From NCBI RefSeq assembly GCF_041146795.1, contig NC_135175.1:21902575-21966574 (forward strand): a DNA stretch of 64,000 bases, read 5' to 3'. The position numbers and the translations under genes were made by a program. Below the pieces are notes generated by a model. That model saw nothing but the letters and a program-made list of their open reading frames with translations, was not told the origin of the DNA and did not search any database. This DNA comes from Maylandia zebra. Its lineage: Eukaryota; Chordata; Actinopteri; Cichliformes; Cichlidae. This document shows positions 23,859 through 34,434 of the stretch, one piece after another; positions within the stretch are counted from its first letter, which is position 1, and the number at the start of each line of letters is the position of its first letter.

Positions 23859-26800
23859 ATGAGTGGGCTTCTCAAGAGGAAGTTTGAGGAGGTGGATGAG
23901 GACCCATGCTACTCCTCACCGTCGCCCTCTTCCCTTTCCTCTGCCTGCTCAGGCTGGGACTCGGAGGCGGAGAGCTGCTTCTCGGACACCCTGGATTCCA
24001 CCCCCAGCAACCCCAGCTCCCCGGCAACAAATTTCAACAGTGAGTATCTCTCTCCAGCGATAATAAATCACAGAAAGAGCTGATGGCACATGTTTTTATA
24101 ATGCATTCTCTTGCCTTTAACATCCGCTGAGACTCTGATAACAAACTTAGATAAATGGGGGAGAGGTTAAGGAATTTAGGCAGCTGGAAGGCCATGAAAC
24201 ACTTCACAGAAATGATTTCAGACTTCTGCAATGAATACCTCTTTTGATTTCATGCCCTAAAGCTGCAAAATGGCTAATCACATTATGCACTGGCTGCTCA
24301 CCTTGGCTGTGTCGCCACCTTCTTCTCAAAGCCCCGCATGCAGGCACAGCCTCACCTTTTCTTGCATGATGTGGGTCACGCGGCCTTGGGCCGTTTTGTG
24401 TCTCGACCTGGGTGCGTCTGCTGAGCTTTAGGGGACGGACCGGCTTGGAAAGGGATTGCAGTGTACGGGAGAAGGGCAAACAGTTGTGAGGTTTCCAGGA
24501 TGGTGGGGCAGGCAGCCAGGAAGAGAAGCATGGCAGGTTGCCAAGGCTGGGAACACACAGAGCCTTGTCTGAAGCCCGGGCGTGCACCCAGCACAGGTGC
24601 TGAAAGTGAGTGGGTGAAGGGATACAAAAAAAAAAAAAAAAAAGGGGGGGGGGGGTAGGACAATCAAGAAAAAAAGGCGTGCAGACACATCTGAAGGAGC
24701 AGATTGGCTGGATCATTATAATCCAGTGTTTACACAGAAATTGTGAAGTGACTGCTAGACACAGCAGAGAAGATGATGGATGTGAAGCTGTACCTTGGTA
24801 GTTTATTTTTATGTGTATTACCCCAAGCAGCAGATCAGACCACATAGTAGAACTATTGTGTGCCGCTTACCTCTATTAAGGTAAAAGGTTACTTTTCCAA
24901 GCTTCAGGTATCACACCAGCTTTCTGTGTCTTTTAAGGCCAGTTCAGGGCGAACTAGAAGTCTACAAGGATCTCCCCACCAAATAATAATTGTAATGTCC
25001 GACACATGTGGCTTGTAGATTCGAAAAGTTCTGGTGACTCAGGCAGAAGGGAAAAAGTTGCTTGTCTCTAAAAGAGTCTCTAAAGTGTTGTTGAATATTC
25101 CTGGGTGGAGGAAGTGGAATATATAATAAAACTTGAATAATTGGGCTTTTTTCCCACATATGGTTCTACTTTGGCTCCCATATGGTTTTATTGTATTTGT
25201 CTGGGTATAGAAAGATCGTGAGCACTTTTTAACAGCGAGAGAACCTTTGACCCGTTTCAGTTACTGGGCCATTTGTGGGGATTGTCAGCTAGCAGCGAGA
25301 CCCGGGTGGGCAGGTTTTATTCTTGCCCTTAGGGCTACACTTCCACCCTTCACCCCCATCTGGAAGCCTCAAGCATTTACTCCCCACTTTTGTGATCCTG
25401 GCGGCTCTGTTTCCTCCACTTTCCTGGCCAACAAAGGGAAATTCCTGGGTTGGGTGTTTTGTTTTTTTGTTTTTTTTGTCGCACAGTAGGGCAAGTTACA
25501 AAGCTAAATGGATTCTTGGGTTAGTGTAGGTTTCACTTTACAGGATGTAAGCGTGTTAGAGTGTCTTTTAATTGGGTACATGATAAGGCGGGAGCAATGA
25601 ATCAGAGGGGTGTCCTTTTACAGTCTGTTCAGCAGCATTTATACACCTCTCAAGTACAAGTGCTGGGGAATTATGCCATCTAGTGGCACGAAAGTAAGAA
25701 TCCCCCCTCTTTAGAGCATCCTCTCTTACTTGTGCATCATGTATTCTAATCCTGCCTCTTTTTTTTTTTTTTTTTCCATCCATAGCAACGTCCATCCTTA
25801 AGAAATCCAAACGAGCGCGGCGGGGCAATGTGACGTTTGACCAGGTGACGGTGTTCTTCTTCCCTCGGTGCCAGGGCTTCACCAGTGTTCCCAGCCGAGG
25901 AGGATGCACTCTGGGCATGATGCAACGCCACAGTGCACTCCGCACATATTCGCTCGCAGAGTTTGCCGTGGAGCAGCGGCTCCTGCGTCGGGAAAAACTC
26001 CTCAACAGACTCAGGGAAGAGAAACTGGAAGCTCTCAAACTGAAGGTGTGCACCATAAAAGAAATGCAGTGGTTAAGGGATCTATGAAACTGTGCCTGTT
26101 CAACATGACAAATAAACTTTGTTCCTTTTGTTGTGTTCAGCTGACAAAAAATGGAACCCAGGAGAGCGAGGAGGCCGAAAAACTTACAGTGGATGACATC
26201 CCAGAGCAGGATATTGACATCAGTGGAGCCAACGTCGACGAGGGCTCTTTTCTCCAGCCTTACACGTCCAAGCGCCGCTATGCGCTGCTCAAAGCGGCTG
26301 GTGTGAAGAAGATCGACAAGGAGGAAAAGAGGCAGCTGCACGAGCTGAGGCTCTCCAGGGAGAACTGTGGTTGCGACTGTCAGGGGTTCTGCGAACCTGA
26401 GACTTGCAGCTGCAGCCTGGCTGGCATCAAATGTCAGGTAAGAGCCCCAACAATTTCATGCTATCAAGAGCACCCGGGCAAGACACAGCAACTTAGGAGT
26501 TTCTGTTGCATGATTTAAGAACTTTTCTTTACTTCTTGCAGATGGACCACTCCTCTTTTCCATGCGGATGTACCAAGGATGGATGCGGAAACATGGAGGG
26601 CCGCATTGAGTTCAACTCCACCAGGGTACAGACGCATTATATCCACACTATAATGAAGCTGGAGCTGGAGAAGAGGCTGGAGGAGCAGTCCAGCACAGAA
26701 GAGGATGAGGAGAACACAACCGGTGCCACCCCCTTACCAGCAGTGCCCTCCTTCCCCTTCAGCTCAGAGATGACAGCAGCTGGGGAGAACAGCTGCAGCA

Positions 26801-27534
26801 GCGATATGACAGACTTGTCGGACTCTCAGAGTGAGGACTCGGAGGCAGGCGAAGGTCCGTGTGAGCCCAGCGCCCAGCTGGATGTTGATGAGAAAGGCCT
26901 GAGCCGCATACTGTGTTTCAGTGACACAGAAAACTGTTCGAGAAGTAGCAAGGACAGCGGCGATAAGAGCGACAAAGACACTTGTTGCCCAGAGCAGCAG
27001 CAAGAGCAACAGCAGCCATCTACGGAGGCGTTTAGTAGCTTTAGTATGGTGGACTTTGCAGATGAGAATGACAATATAGACGCTGCACTGCTGGACTCTT
27101 CGGACGATCAAACAGACAATCGAGCAACAGCCATTTCAGAACTTTTGGATGAGAATGCCAACCAGGGAAACGCTCTCTTCCATAGCTGTAGTGTTCCACA
27201 CACGCCCTCTCCCACAGTCGATCGCTCAGCTAGCTACGACATGGAGCTGAGCCTCTCGTCTGAGTCAGACCTGGAGTTTTTCGATGGCTTCCCCTGTTTG
27301 GGGCCCACCTCCCTCTACAACTCCCTCAAGGAGTACGAGCACATGGACAACTTTTTTCAGTTTCAGTTGCCTAGTTATCCCAGTTTTCCTGCAGCCAGTG
27401 ACCCAGGGACCTGCCTCCTGGAGTCGCTGATTGGCCTTTCAGAGTCCGTCCCAGAACCCCCCGCCACTTTTACAGACAATCAGCTGTTGGAGGAAGCCAT
27501 GAAATTGTCTGTGATGGAGTCTGTGAAAGTTTGA
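23859..27534 (+). CDS. csrnp1: Cysteine/serine-rich nuclear protein 1 (AXUD1/TAIP family)
   Basis: Nuclear, transcription-associated protein; family members are immediate-early or AXIN-inducible genes. Coding exons: 23,859-24,039; 25,786-26,045; 26,141-26,437; 26,542-27,534. All have GT-AG borders and the frame stays open, giving 576 residues (human CSRNP1 is about 589). Residues 1-9 are MSGLLKRKF, the family start. The basic [11 protein letters not shown] lies at about 63-73, followed by the highly family-typical [20 protein letters not shown]. An acidic stretch and the KKIDKEEKR block come next, then the cysteine-rich core [17 protein letters not shown] through PCGCTKDGC (about 222-261). 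The tail is Ser/Glu/Asp-rich with a short Gln-rich run. DENAN and SLMESV-like words favour CSRNP1 over CSRNP2/3. ATG context is acceptable (G at -3). I cannot tell which teleost paralogue (a or b) this is. Confidence 0.96.
24040..25785 (+). other. csrnp1: csrnp1 intron between first two coding exons
   Basis: Donor GTGAGT at 24,040, acceptor CCATAG ending 25,785 after a long T tract. It holds an A18/G12 homopolymer block at about 24,626-24,655. A 213-codon antisense frame (24,204-24,845, -) crosses the homopolymers and matches nothing known. Confidence 0.85.
24626..24655. repeat. Poly-A followed by poly-G homopolymers
   Basis: About 18 A then 12 G residues; low complexity and likely length-uncertain. 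Confidence 0.95.
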
Positions 27535-28690
27535 CCCACGCAAGGCGAAAAATTTGTGGACAGTGCAAGAAAAACGCAGGTTTGAAAATGCACATAAGAT
27601 GTCAAAGTGTTGGAGGAAGCTGTGATTGCGTTTGATTTTTTTTTTTTTTTCCCTCTCGCCTAATAAACGTTCAAAATTCCAGACTTGCCTTCAAAATTGT
27701 AAGCAAAGCAGTTTGGAATGATTGCTGTGTGAGACGGCAGCTAGTGTTGAAAGAGATACTAAACGTATATCAATTTGATCAGGCATATTAAAAATAATAA
27801 TAAAAAAGATGTGGTGGCTCTCAATTCCTAAGAAAGCTTGTTTAACCAAACCAAGATCACCAACCATACGCTAAATGGGAATGAACCCTCTGGGGCCAGG
27901 TTGGGAATCTCAACACAGCTGAATGTGCACCTCAGGGATTTTTTTCTAGCTTTTGGAGGCAATGTACCTTTGCTGTGATGGCCTTCATATGAAAACCAGA
28001 GTCAAATGGTAACCTGTTCGCGCCCTAGATTTTAGGCTAACACCCGGACGACTTGAGTAGAAGGGGTCCTCCTCGTGTTAAATCCTAAAGCTAGTGGACT
28101 CTTTCTCCTCAAGATCTCTCCCAAGGGTCTTTTATGGTACAAATAAAATCCCTCTAAAATCTCCTTGATCAGCACTTTATCTGTGAAAAAAAATAGTTAT
28201 GTATGAATAGGCATTGTTTTGGTCGAACGGGATCGATTCAACAGTTAAACGCTAACATGACGGAGTTTCATATTTATGAGCAGGGTAACTAGATATAATG
28301 CTCATGCCATTTAAAAGCTGTAGCTGTATTGTCTTTTTACTTTTGTTTTAAATTATTTCCTTTTATGAATTCCTTTTATTTATTTCTGATGAAGCCTACT
28401 TTCACTCAAGCAGCACTGTGGTTTGATATTTCACCCGAAAGTGCAATCTTCCTTCCTGTTTTTTTTTGTTTTTTTTTTTGTTTTGTTTTCCTTGTCCATA
28501 TCACATTTAGGCATTGTTATGGGAAATGGGATCACAAGTCCATCAGCAAGTATTTAATATCTATTCTCTTTTACAGTTTAACTATTTTCTTTTTTTTTCT
28601 TTTTTTGGATAACTTATTATGTCATTATTTCACTAGTTATTTAATTTAAGACGCCTGGCAATAAAATGGGGTGTTGTAAAGTTTACTGGA
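27535..28690 (+). other. csrnp1: csrnp1 3'UTR with AU-rich elements and several poly(A) signals
   Basis: Non-coding sequence after the TGA contains AATAAA signals at 27,662-27,667, 28,142-28,147 and 28,660-28,665. Several ATTTA pentamers occur between about 28,270 and 28,645, including overlapping ATTTATTT near 28,377. AU-rich elements are known to destabilise immediate-early mRNAs. The last signal gives a 3'UTR of about 1.15 kb; a longer form reaching past 29 kb is possible. Confidence 0.7.
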
Positions 28691-30040
28691 TGTGCCTGCT
28701 TATCGGGGGGAGTCATGCATGCTAATAGAGTGTGCACAGCGCTTCCATTTAAGCTTTGGGACTGAAAACTGTGGAATCTCCCTAATCACTGAAACTAAAT
28801 TATGGTTCTGTTGTATTGCTGCCTATAATGTAAACATAGAAAATTACACTAATATTTTCTAACTAATTTATGTAGAATGACAAAAGAATTCTAATCACTG
28901 ACAAATTGAATATTTTATTAAGCAAAAGCGAGTAATTTTCAATCTGGGTCGACCTTTGTAATATATGAATTATAGAGAAATGTATACTTATGAAGGTTAT
29001 TGCTCTCCAGCATTCTGAAGTATTTTTCATAGGCAGCCTTATGGTTCGATATCTTAGAGACATGCCACTAAAACTAAGTAAATTGCGAAGATCAATTTGA
29101 TTGTACTCTGAATTTCTTTGGAAGTCTGTGACTTGGCTTACGATATGTTATGACTTACACATGTAAAGGGTTTTTGTGCATAAAAACTGCATATATTATA
29201 CAATTTTTATCGCACGCGCAAACCCTGAAAATTGAAGAGTTGCCTCATTAATTATTGAACGAGACCTTTCAAAGGTGATTGTGCTGTCACCTGTGTGAAG
29301 AGCCGAGGGACACTAGAGAGTCAATGTACATATCTCACCCTTTCTACAGCTGTTTCAACAGCCTTTCTGGACCCTTTAGAAATTATGCATGCAGGTCCTG
29401 TTTGTTAAAACTTGTTCTGATTAATTGTATACTTTGAAAAAGTGCCGAGTGCACATTTTGGAACTGTATTATTCGCTTTTTTGCCTTTTTTGATTACTTT
29501 GAAGTCCATCCAATATATGTTCTTATGCCATGAAGAGGGCACTTTGCAAGCAGGCATTTGATTCTCTTGTATAAAACATCAAATCTCATGAAGAAATGGC
29601 AACAGTGAGTGTTCAATGTAATGTATTACAGTACAATTTATATTGTTTTCAAAGAAATTGTCTTACTTTTTTTGCCTTTTGTGTTGTACATATTTCTGCT
29701 TGAATGGTCCTGCAGAGCAAACAAAGCTGCTTTAATTTTTTTATTTTTTTTACATACTCACACATTAACCTGCTGTTCAGAAACAGTGTCTTTCATCTAC
29801 GCCATTTTGACAGCCTGTCCCTCCAAATAATAATAATAATAAAAAAAATGTTTTCTAAATCTTTGACTGTTTTTTGTCTTTGTAAAATGCTGAAAATTAA
29901 ACTTTTTGCATTGTTGGGGGAAAAAGCATGGACAAAAACTCCTAGGGGTATTATTTCTAGCTTTCTTTGGTGGGAGGGGGTATACTTGATATATTAATAA
30001 TATATTTTAGCGAATAAGCCAAAAATATGTGTTATAATTG
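28691..30040. other. AT-rich intergenic sequence after csrnp1
   Basis: No gene or recognisable transposon. It is AT-rich with T runs and may include an extended csrnp1 3'UTR: further ATTTA words and a long T/A-rich stretch continue to about 29.9 kb. Confidence 0.5.
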
Positions 30041-30059
30041 GTTTAACCCTTTCTAGACC

Positions 30060-30180
30060 AGCAAATAATTGCAAGAAGTGTAGCGGTTTGCACATCTGTT
30101 TGCCAAGCAAAGGGTTTCTGGTTCAATTCCAGCCAGAGACACAAACCCTTCCTGGGGTCAGGGTTTGCATTAAACATGTG
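30060..30180 (+). repeat. tRNA-like SINE fragment
   Basis: The stretch contains GTGTAGCGGTTTGCAC (A-box-like) and, about 35 bases on, GGTTCAATTCC, a near-consensus B-box, followed by a diverged body. This is the usual head of a tRNA-derived SINE. It is degenerate and has no obvious flanking duplication. Confidence 0.5.
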
Positions 30181-30489
30181 AAGCTAAAAGTAGCAAAAGT
30201 AAAATAAGCACACTAATGTACTTTCAAATTATGTGTAGCTCAGGTAATCTACAGTACACTGCTACTTTACACCAGTGGTGGTGAAACCTCTAGCAAAGGA
30301 AAAAAACTAATTGTGCTCTCCATACTGCAGTTTTTACCACTCATTACAATAAAAACACAGGATCCAAGTTAATCTAGTTGTTCATTAGAAAAGAACAACG
30401 ATTACATTACAATTGACAATTTGTTACTAGATCTGTCAAACAGGACGTATTTGGTGTTTTACACAAATGTGTAAACCCTGGGACGACCG

Positions 30490-30935
30490 TAACGTTTAGT
30501 AAAATGCTTCTGTGCGAAAGTTCAGGGGACAGACGCCATCTTTACTTTTAAGATTAGACTTAAAGCTAAATCTGAAAGGACTGTGATCCTGAAGTATCCC
30601 TTGGTTATGCTGAAGCAAGCTCAAACTGCTGGGGGACTTCCCACAGGTGCTTATATGCCACGGCTGCATGCCTTTACATTGTGTCATCTCTCTCCCATAG
30701 TTTGTGTTTTTTCCTGTCTTCCTCTTTCCCAATACAGCTGCTCTTCCCTGAGCCTGGTTGTGCTGGAGATTTTTGTCCTCTTAAAAGGGAGTTTTTCCTT
30801 CCTGGCGTCATGTAGTGCTTGTTCATAGAGAATCATATGACAATTGGGGTTTTCGGGTCTTTACGTTAGAGTAAAAAGAACCTTGAGGCCTTGTTATGTT
30901 GCCAAATGAATAAACTTGAACTGAATGAAAAATTC
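30490..30935 (+). mobile_element. 3' end of a teleost LINE-type repeat (L2/Rex-like), degenerate
   Basis: Words typical of a very common teleost repeat are present in order: GCTGGGGGACTTCCCA, GCCTGGTTGTGCTGGAG, AAAAGGGAGTTTTTCCTTCC, TGCTTGTTCATAG, GGGTTTTCGGGTCTTTACG and CCTTGAGGC, ending in TTGAACTGAATGAA. The order and the A-rich end fit the 3'UTR and tail of a non-LTR retrotransposon. Exact family assignment is from memory and uncertain. Confidence 0.7.
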
Positions 30936-31034
30936 AGAGGGATCTAATTGCTTACTAAACTTTTTTTTTTATATTAGTTTAGCTTCTATTTGGGAAACCA
31001 TTAAGACCATTTTCTTCTACTGTATTAAAGAAAA

Positions 31035-31598
31035 TTGACATTTCTCCTTAAATCTATTGAAACAACATTCCTGTTAGGTTCTAATGTAAACCACTGGAAT
31101 GTATCTGTGGTTTTTGGTCTCCATGGTGTGGAGAAAAACACTTTATATGATGTCATGCAGAAGTCTCCTGACTACTACCACAAACATATGGCCAGAAATT
31201 CCAGACAAGAAGGAAATGTTGAGCCTATGACTACATATAGCATTTGGCCACAATTAAAAAGAGAGGGAAAAAAAGGTTTTCTGCTTGTTGGGACAGGGTG
31301 TTCAGGTACACCATGCAAGAATATTCCAGTTGTCCTTGTAATTCACTGCTACTTAAGCCTGTTTTTTTTAAAAAGAGGTTCTCAGTTTGAAACATCCTTA
31401 GAAATTTTCCATCAACTAAAACTGTGGTTCGGGAGGTCAGGAGGTCACAACCGTAGCCGCTGTGTTGGTATTCAAACAAAAACTGTGGCACATGTATGGA
31501 CTGGTCGCAAAAGGAGTACACCAACAGCAAATGCATTCAGTAGAAAATGTGTTTCTGAAATTGTGGGAAAGTACCGGAATGCCATTAAAAGGATCTGA
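31035..31598 (+). other. 187-codon open frame of unknown nature
   Basis: An unusually long open frame for this AT-rich setting, just beyond the elastase 3' end on the opposite strand. The translation has mixed composition, no recognised motif, no signal peptide and no strong splice context. It may be a decayed transposon open frame; the region around it is rich in repeat remnants. I do not recognise it and do not claim a gene. Confidence 0.15.
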
Positions 31599-31720
31599 TT
31601 CTGAGAGAAAAGCAGGACGTTGTTTGGTCAGAACATGAGGTGGTTTTGCCACCCTTTGGCAAATTCAAGAACTACAGGCAAATATCTGCTGCGCAGAACA
31701 TGAATGAGATGCACATCAAT

Positions 31721-31726
31721 TTTATT
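31721..31726 (-). terminator. Poly(A) signal of the elastase gene
   Basis: AATAAA on the - strand, about 42 bases beyond the stop codon in elastase exon 8. The very short 3'UTR is typical of pancreatic protease genes. Confidence 0.7.
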
Positions 31727-31767
31727 TTGCAGGTTGCATTTGAGAATTGTAAGGAATGCGGTGCCAT

Positions 31768-33368
31768 TTAAGCAAGACCCATAACCTGAAAAAATAAATA
31801 GATAAAATAATGAGTCACGCTTTATAAGATTATAGTCGCCAAACAAAAGCACAGAGGCATCAAGAGACTCACTGAAAACATCCAGTCTTCAAAGGAAGAG
31901 ACTCTGGTGAAGACCGTGGGTTTGAACACTTGGTTGCACATACCAGATGGGCCGTAACTGACAACACCGTGGACTCTCCAGGCTCCATCAGTAAAGCAGT
32001 TCAGAGGACCTCCAGAGTCGCCCTGGGACAGATAACAATAAGAACATAGCGTGCAATGACTGTGAGAATGTCTTAACACAGTATTGTTGTTAACAATATG
32101 ATAGTTGCAGCATGAGGCGAAACCTCCTCTACCTGGCAGCCTGCTATGATCCCATCCCCTCCGGCACACACCATGGTTTCTAGAGCAATGCTGCCCCACC
32201 ACTCGGGCTGGGAGCAGACCGAGTGCTCCACCACATTGATGGGAGCCACCTGTAGGATGGCAGGGCTACCTCCATCTGATTCAGTGGAGAAAGTATGCAG
32301 GAACCTTTTTATTACATCCACATATAGGGTGTGTATATGTGTACATTTAGCACCCAGGTGTACTCACAGTCTACTAATCCCCAGCCGGTGATGTAACAGG
32401 TGAAGCCATGAGGCAGTGTCTGGTCCGGGTAGGGGAGATTAGCTATAGCCACGTAACCACTGTCATAGATGGGACCAGCGAGTCTCAAGAGAGCAATGTC
32501 ATTTCTAAGAAAAAATAACCAAAGATAGAGTTGTATAATTTTAATAGTTGCTTGTTTGCTGAGATTAACATTTCATATTTAAATGAGGCTTAATTGAGAG
32601 AGGTGATCTGACATGCTGCCACTTACCCATAACGAAGATCACCATTCCAGCCAGGGTGGACTGTAATTTTTTCCACATGGATGAACTGCTCACTGCCTTC
32701 TAACTTATACAGGTCATACTCACCCACCACTACACGGTACTGACTAGCATCTGGGCTGAGAAGGACATGGAAAAAACATAAGTACAGTGCTTACTTACAC
32801 TCTTTTGTTCAGCCCAGGAGACACCAAGATCGACTTTAAAATATTACAAAATGCACAAAGGAAATGGTGTCATTAAGAATAATCATGGTCAGAGCCCAAA
32901 CCTGAGGATGCAGTGAGCTGCAGTCATGATGTGGAAGCTATCAACAACAGATCCTCCGCACATGTGGTAGAATGAGCCATCATAGAATTGATCATACTGC
33001 ACAGAAACCTGTGAAATATTAAAGATATATGAAAATATGGTGGAGATGGAGTTTTTTTTCTAAATCTAGTATTTTAAAACTACAGTACAAAACCTATTTG
33101 CATCAAAAGATAGAAAAATAAAAATATCATTAGTGTTCAGAGGATTTACCTGCCATTTCCATGTGTTTGGTTGAGCATTACTGCCGCCTATCACCCTCTC
33201 ATTGTCAACTTTGTAGTTGAGAGGTTCTTTGGCACAAATCAGCCCTTCAGCACACACATGGACAGATGTGGTAATATAGTTTTAACGTTCAGAAAATATA
33301 GGCACAGAAAATTATTTAAGTCAGGTGGGCTTACCAATACAGGACAGAAGAAGCACAAGCCGCATCAT
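31768..33368 (-). CDS. Chymotrypsin-like elastase precursor (S1 family, CELA1/CELA3-like)
   Basis: Secreted pancreatic serine protease zymogen of 270 residues. Exons in transcript order: 33,335-33,368; 33,150-33,244; 32,902-33,008; 32,627-32,755; 32,368-32,504; 32,133-32,275; 31,873-32,022; 31,768-31,785. All borders are GT-AG and the phases join, matching the usual eight-exon elastase layout. Residues 1-16 are a hydrophobic signal peptide. The propeptide [12 protein letters not shown] ends at Arg28 before the mature start VIGG. The catalytic triad is His75 (TAAHC), Asp124 (NDIALL) and Ser218 (GDSGGP). WWGS, CAGG and KPTVFTRVS are elastase hallmarks. S1-pocket positions appear to be Ala212, Gly239 and Thr251 (chymotrypsin 189, 216, 226), a mix of elastase-1 and elastase-2 features. 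The propeptide lacks the Cys seen in elastase-2. Family certain; member uncertain. Confidence 0.93.
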
Positions 33369-33400
33369 GTTGGAGCACTGATGACAAGCTGCAGTTTGCT

Positions 33401-33406
33401 TTTATA
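33401..33406 (-). promoter_or_regulatory. TATA box of the elastase gene
   Basis: TATAAA on the - strand in the context GGGTATAAAAGC, 33 bases upstream of the ATG. Transcription would start a few bases before the first codon, giving a very short 5'UTR as in other pancreatic protease genes. Confidence 0.85.
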
Positions 33407-33418
33407 CCCATTTGAGAT

Positions 33419-33436
33419 TGGGAAACCGGGCAGATG
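33419..33436 (-). promoter_or_regulatory. PTF1-type bipartite acinar promoter site
   Basis: Read on the - strand this is CATCTG, five bases, TTTCCCA: an E-box (CANNTG) and a TC-box (TTTCCC) with centres 11 bp apart, one helical turn. That is the known arrangement bound by the PTF1 complex (PTF1A, an E protein and RBPJ/RBPJL) in pancreatic acinar gene promoters. It lies just 12 bases upstream of the TATA box. Motif seen directly; binding is inferred. Confidence 0.7.
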
Positions 33437-33949
33437 TTAAGTTACCAGCCAGTATCAATAGTCCATGTGGATCAATTCACATTAAATGTACTGCTATGAA
33501 AAGCTGAAAGTTTGAGAAGTGTGAGACTTTGTGTGGCAATCCACCACTGTGTGAAACTCTTACAAATACAGACTTATGTACATTTGCATTTCATTCAACT
33601 CAGAAAACTTTAAGGACAAGAGAACTTTATTAATTAATTAATTACTTAATTTATTTTATCATGGTGGGAAAAGAACAGGTGCTGTCTAGTGATGGCAGAG
33701 TCGACCAAACCATCTGTGAAAGGTGTGCATTCAAGACAAATATTACAGCAGATAAAAGTCTGAAATGATCGACGGCCAAGGTAAAGAAGAAAATGTTCCG
33801 CTGCCTTCTGTCTGTACACTGTACACTCAACACAAAACAGACAAAAGCAGAATATTCAATGAAAAGTTAAATCATAATTCAATAAAAATACACACGTGTA
33901 TTCATTATAATAAAAAATGTACAGTATAACTACCGTATACAAAAGTGTA

Positions 33950-34170
33950 TACATGAGTTCTTTTTCTTCTGCTTATCTAATTCTCGGTCATAGGGGAATT
34001 AGAGCCTATCCCACTTGTTATGGAGCAAAAGGCACAGTACACCCTAAATGGATCAGTCTATCACAGAGATACAGACGTCCATTAACAGTCACATTCACAT
34101 CTATGGATCTAACACATTCACACATGTATTTGGACTATGAAGCCAGAGTGCCCACAAGCATGCAACCTCA
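33950..34170 (+). mobile_element. Degenerate teleost interspersed repeat (LINE-type tail)
   Basis: Words in order: CTTCTGCTTATCTAATTCTCGGTCATAGGGG (consecutive parts of a common repeat), AGCCTATCCCACTTGTTATGG, GGTACACCC-like, CAGTCTATCACAGAG, ACATTCACATCTATGG and TTTGGACTATGAAGCCAGAGTGCCC. I recognise this as a widespread fish repeat usually classed with non-LTR elements; the family name is uncertain. It lies between the elastase and gorasp1 promoters. Confidence 0.65.
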
Positions 34171-34346
34171 CATGACCTTCTTGCTGTGAGATAACAATGT
34201 TGACCATCACGATGTTTTTATTTAAAGATAGAATAGATATATAAATGGCTTCTCCATCTTCAAAGGAAAGATACCATACAAAGTTAATTGCATCGTTCAT
34301 GAGGTTCACTGTAAAAATGTTTTTTTCTTTGTTTTAGACTTAAATA

Positions 34347-34351
<5 letters not shown>

Positions 34352-34406
<55 letters not shown>

Positions 34407-34434
34407 ACGTGTGTGTGTGTGTGTGTGTGTGTGT
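34352..34434. repeat. (CT)n(CA)n(GT)n compound microsatellite, palindromic
   Basis: About 15 CT units are followed by about 13 CA units and then about 13 GT units. The CA and GT halves are exact reverse complements meeting at a central ACGT. It lies between the divergent elastase and gorasp1 starts. Confidence 0.97.

Noticed and set aside
24204..24845. 213-codon - strand frame in csrnp1 intron
   Set aside because: It crosses A and G homopolymers, matches no family, and has no splice or conservation support.
25568..26341. 257-codon - strand frame opposite csrnp1 coding exons
   Set aside because: It is antisense to two well-supported csrnp1 exons and the intron sequence beside them, and includes a poly-K run from the T tract. 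It is a shadow of real coding sequence.
31822..31872. Hydrophobic C-terminal extension of the elastase
   Set aside because: A strong GTGAGT donor at 31,872 shows this is intron; the spliced exon 8 gives the normal elastase end.
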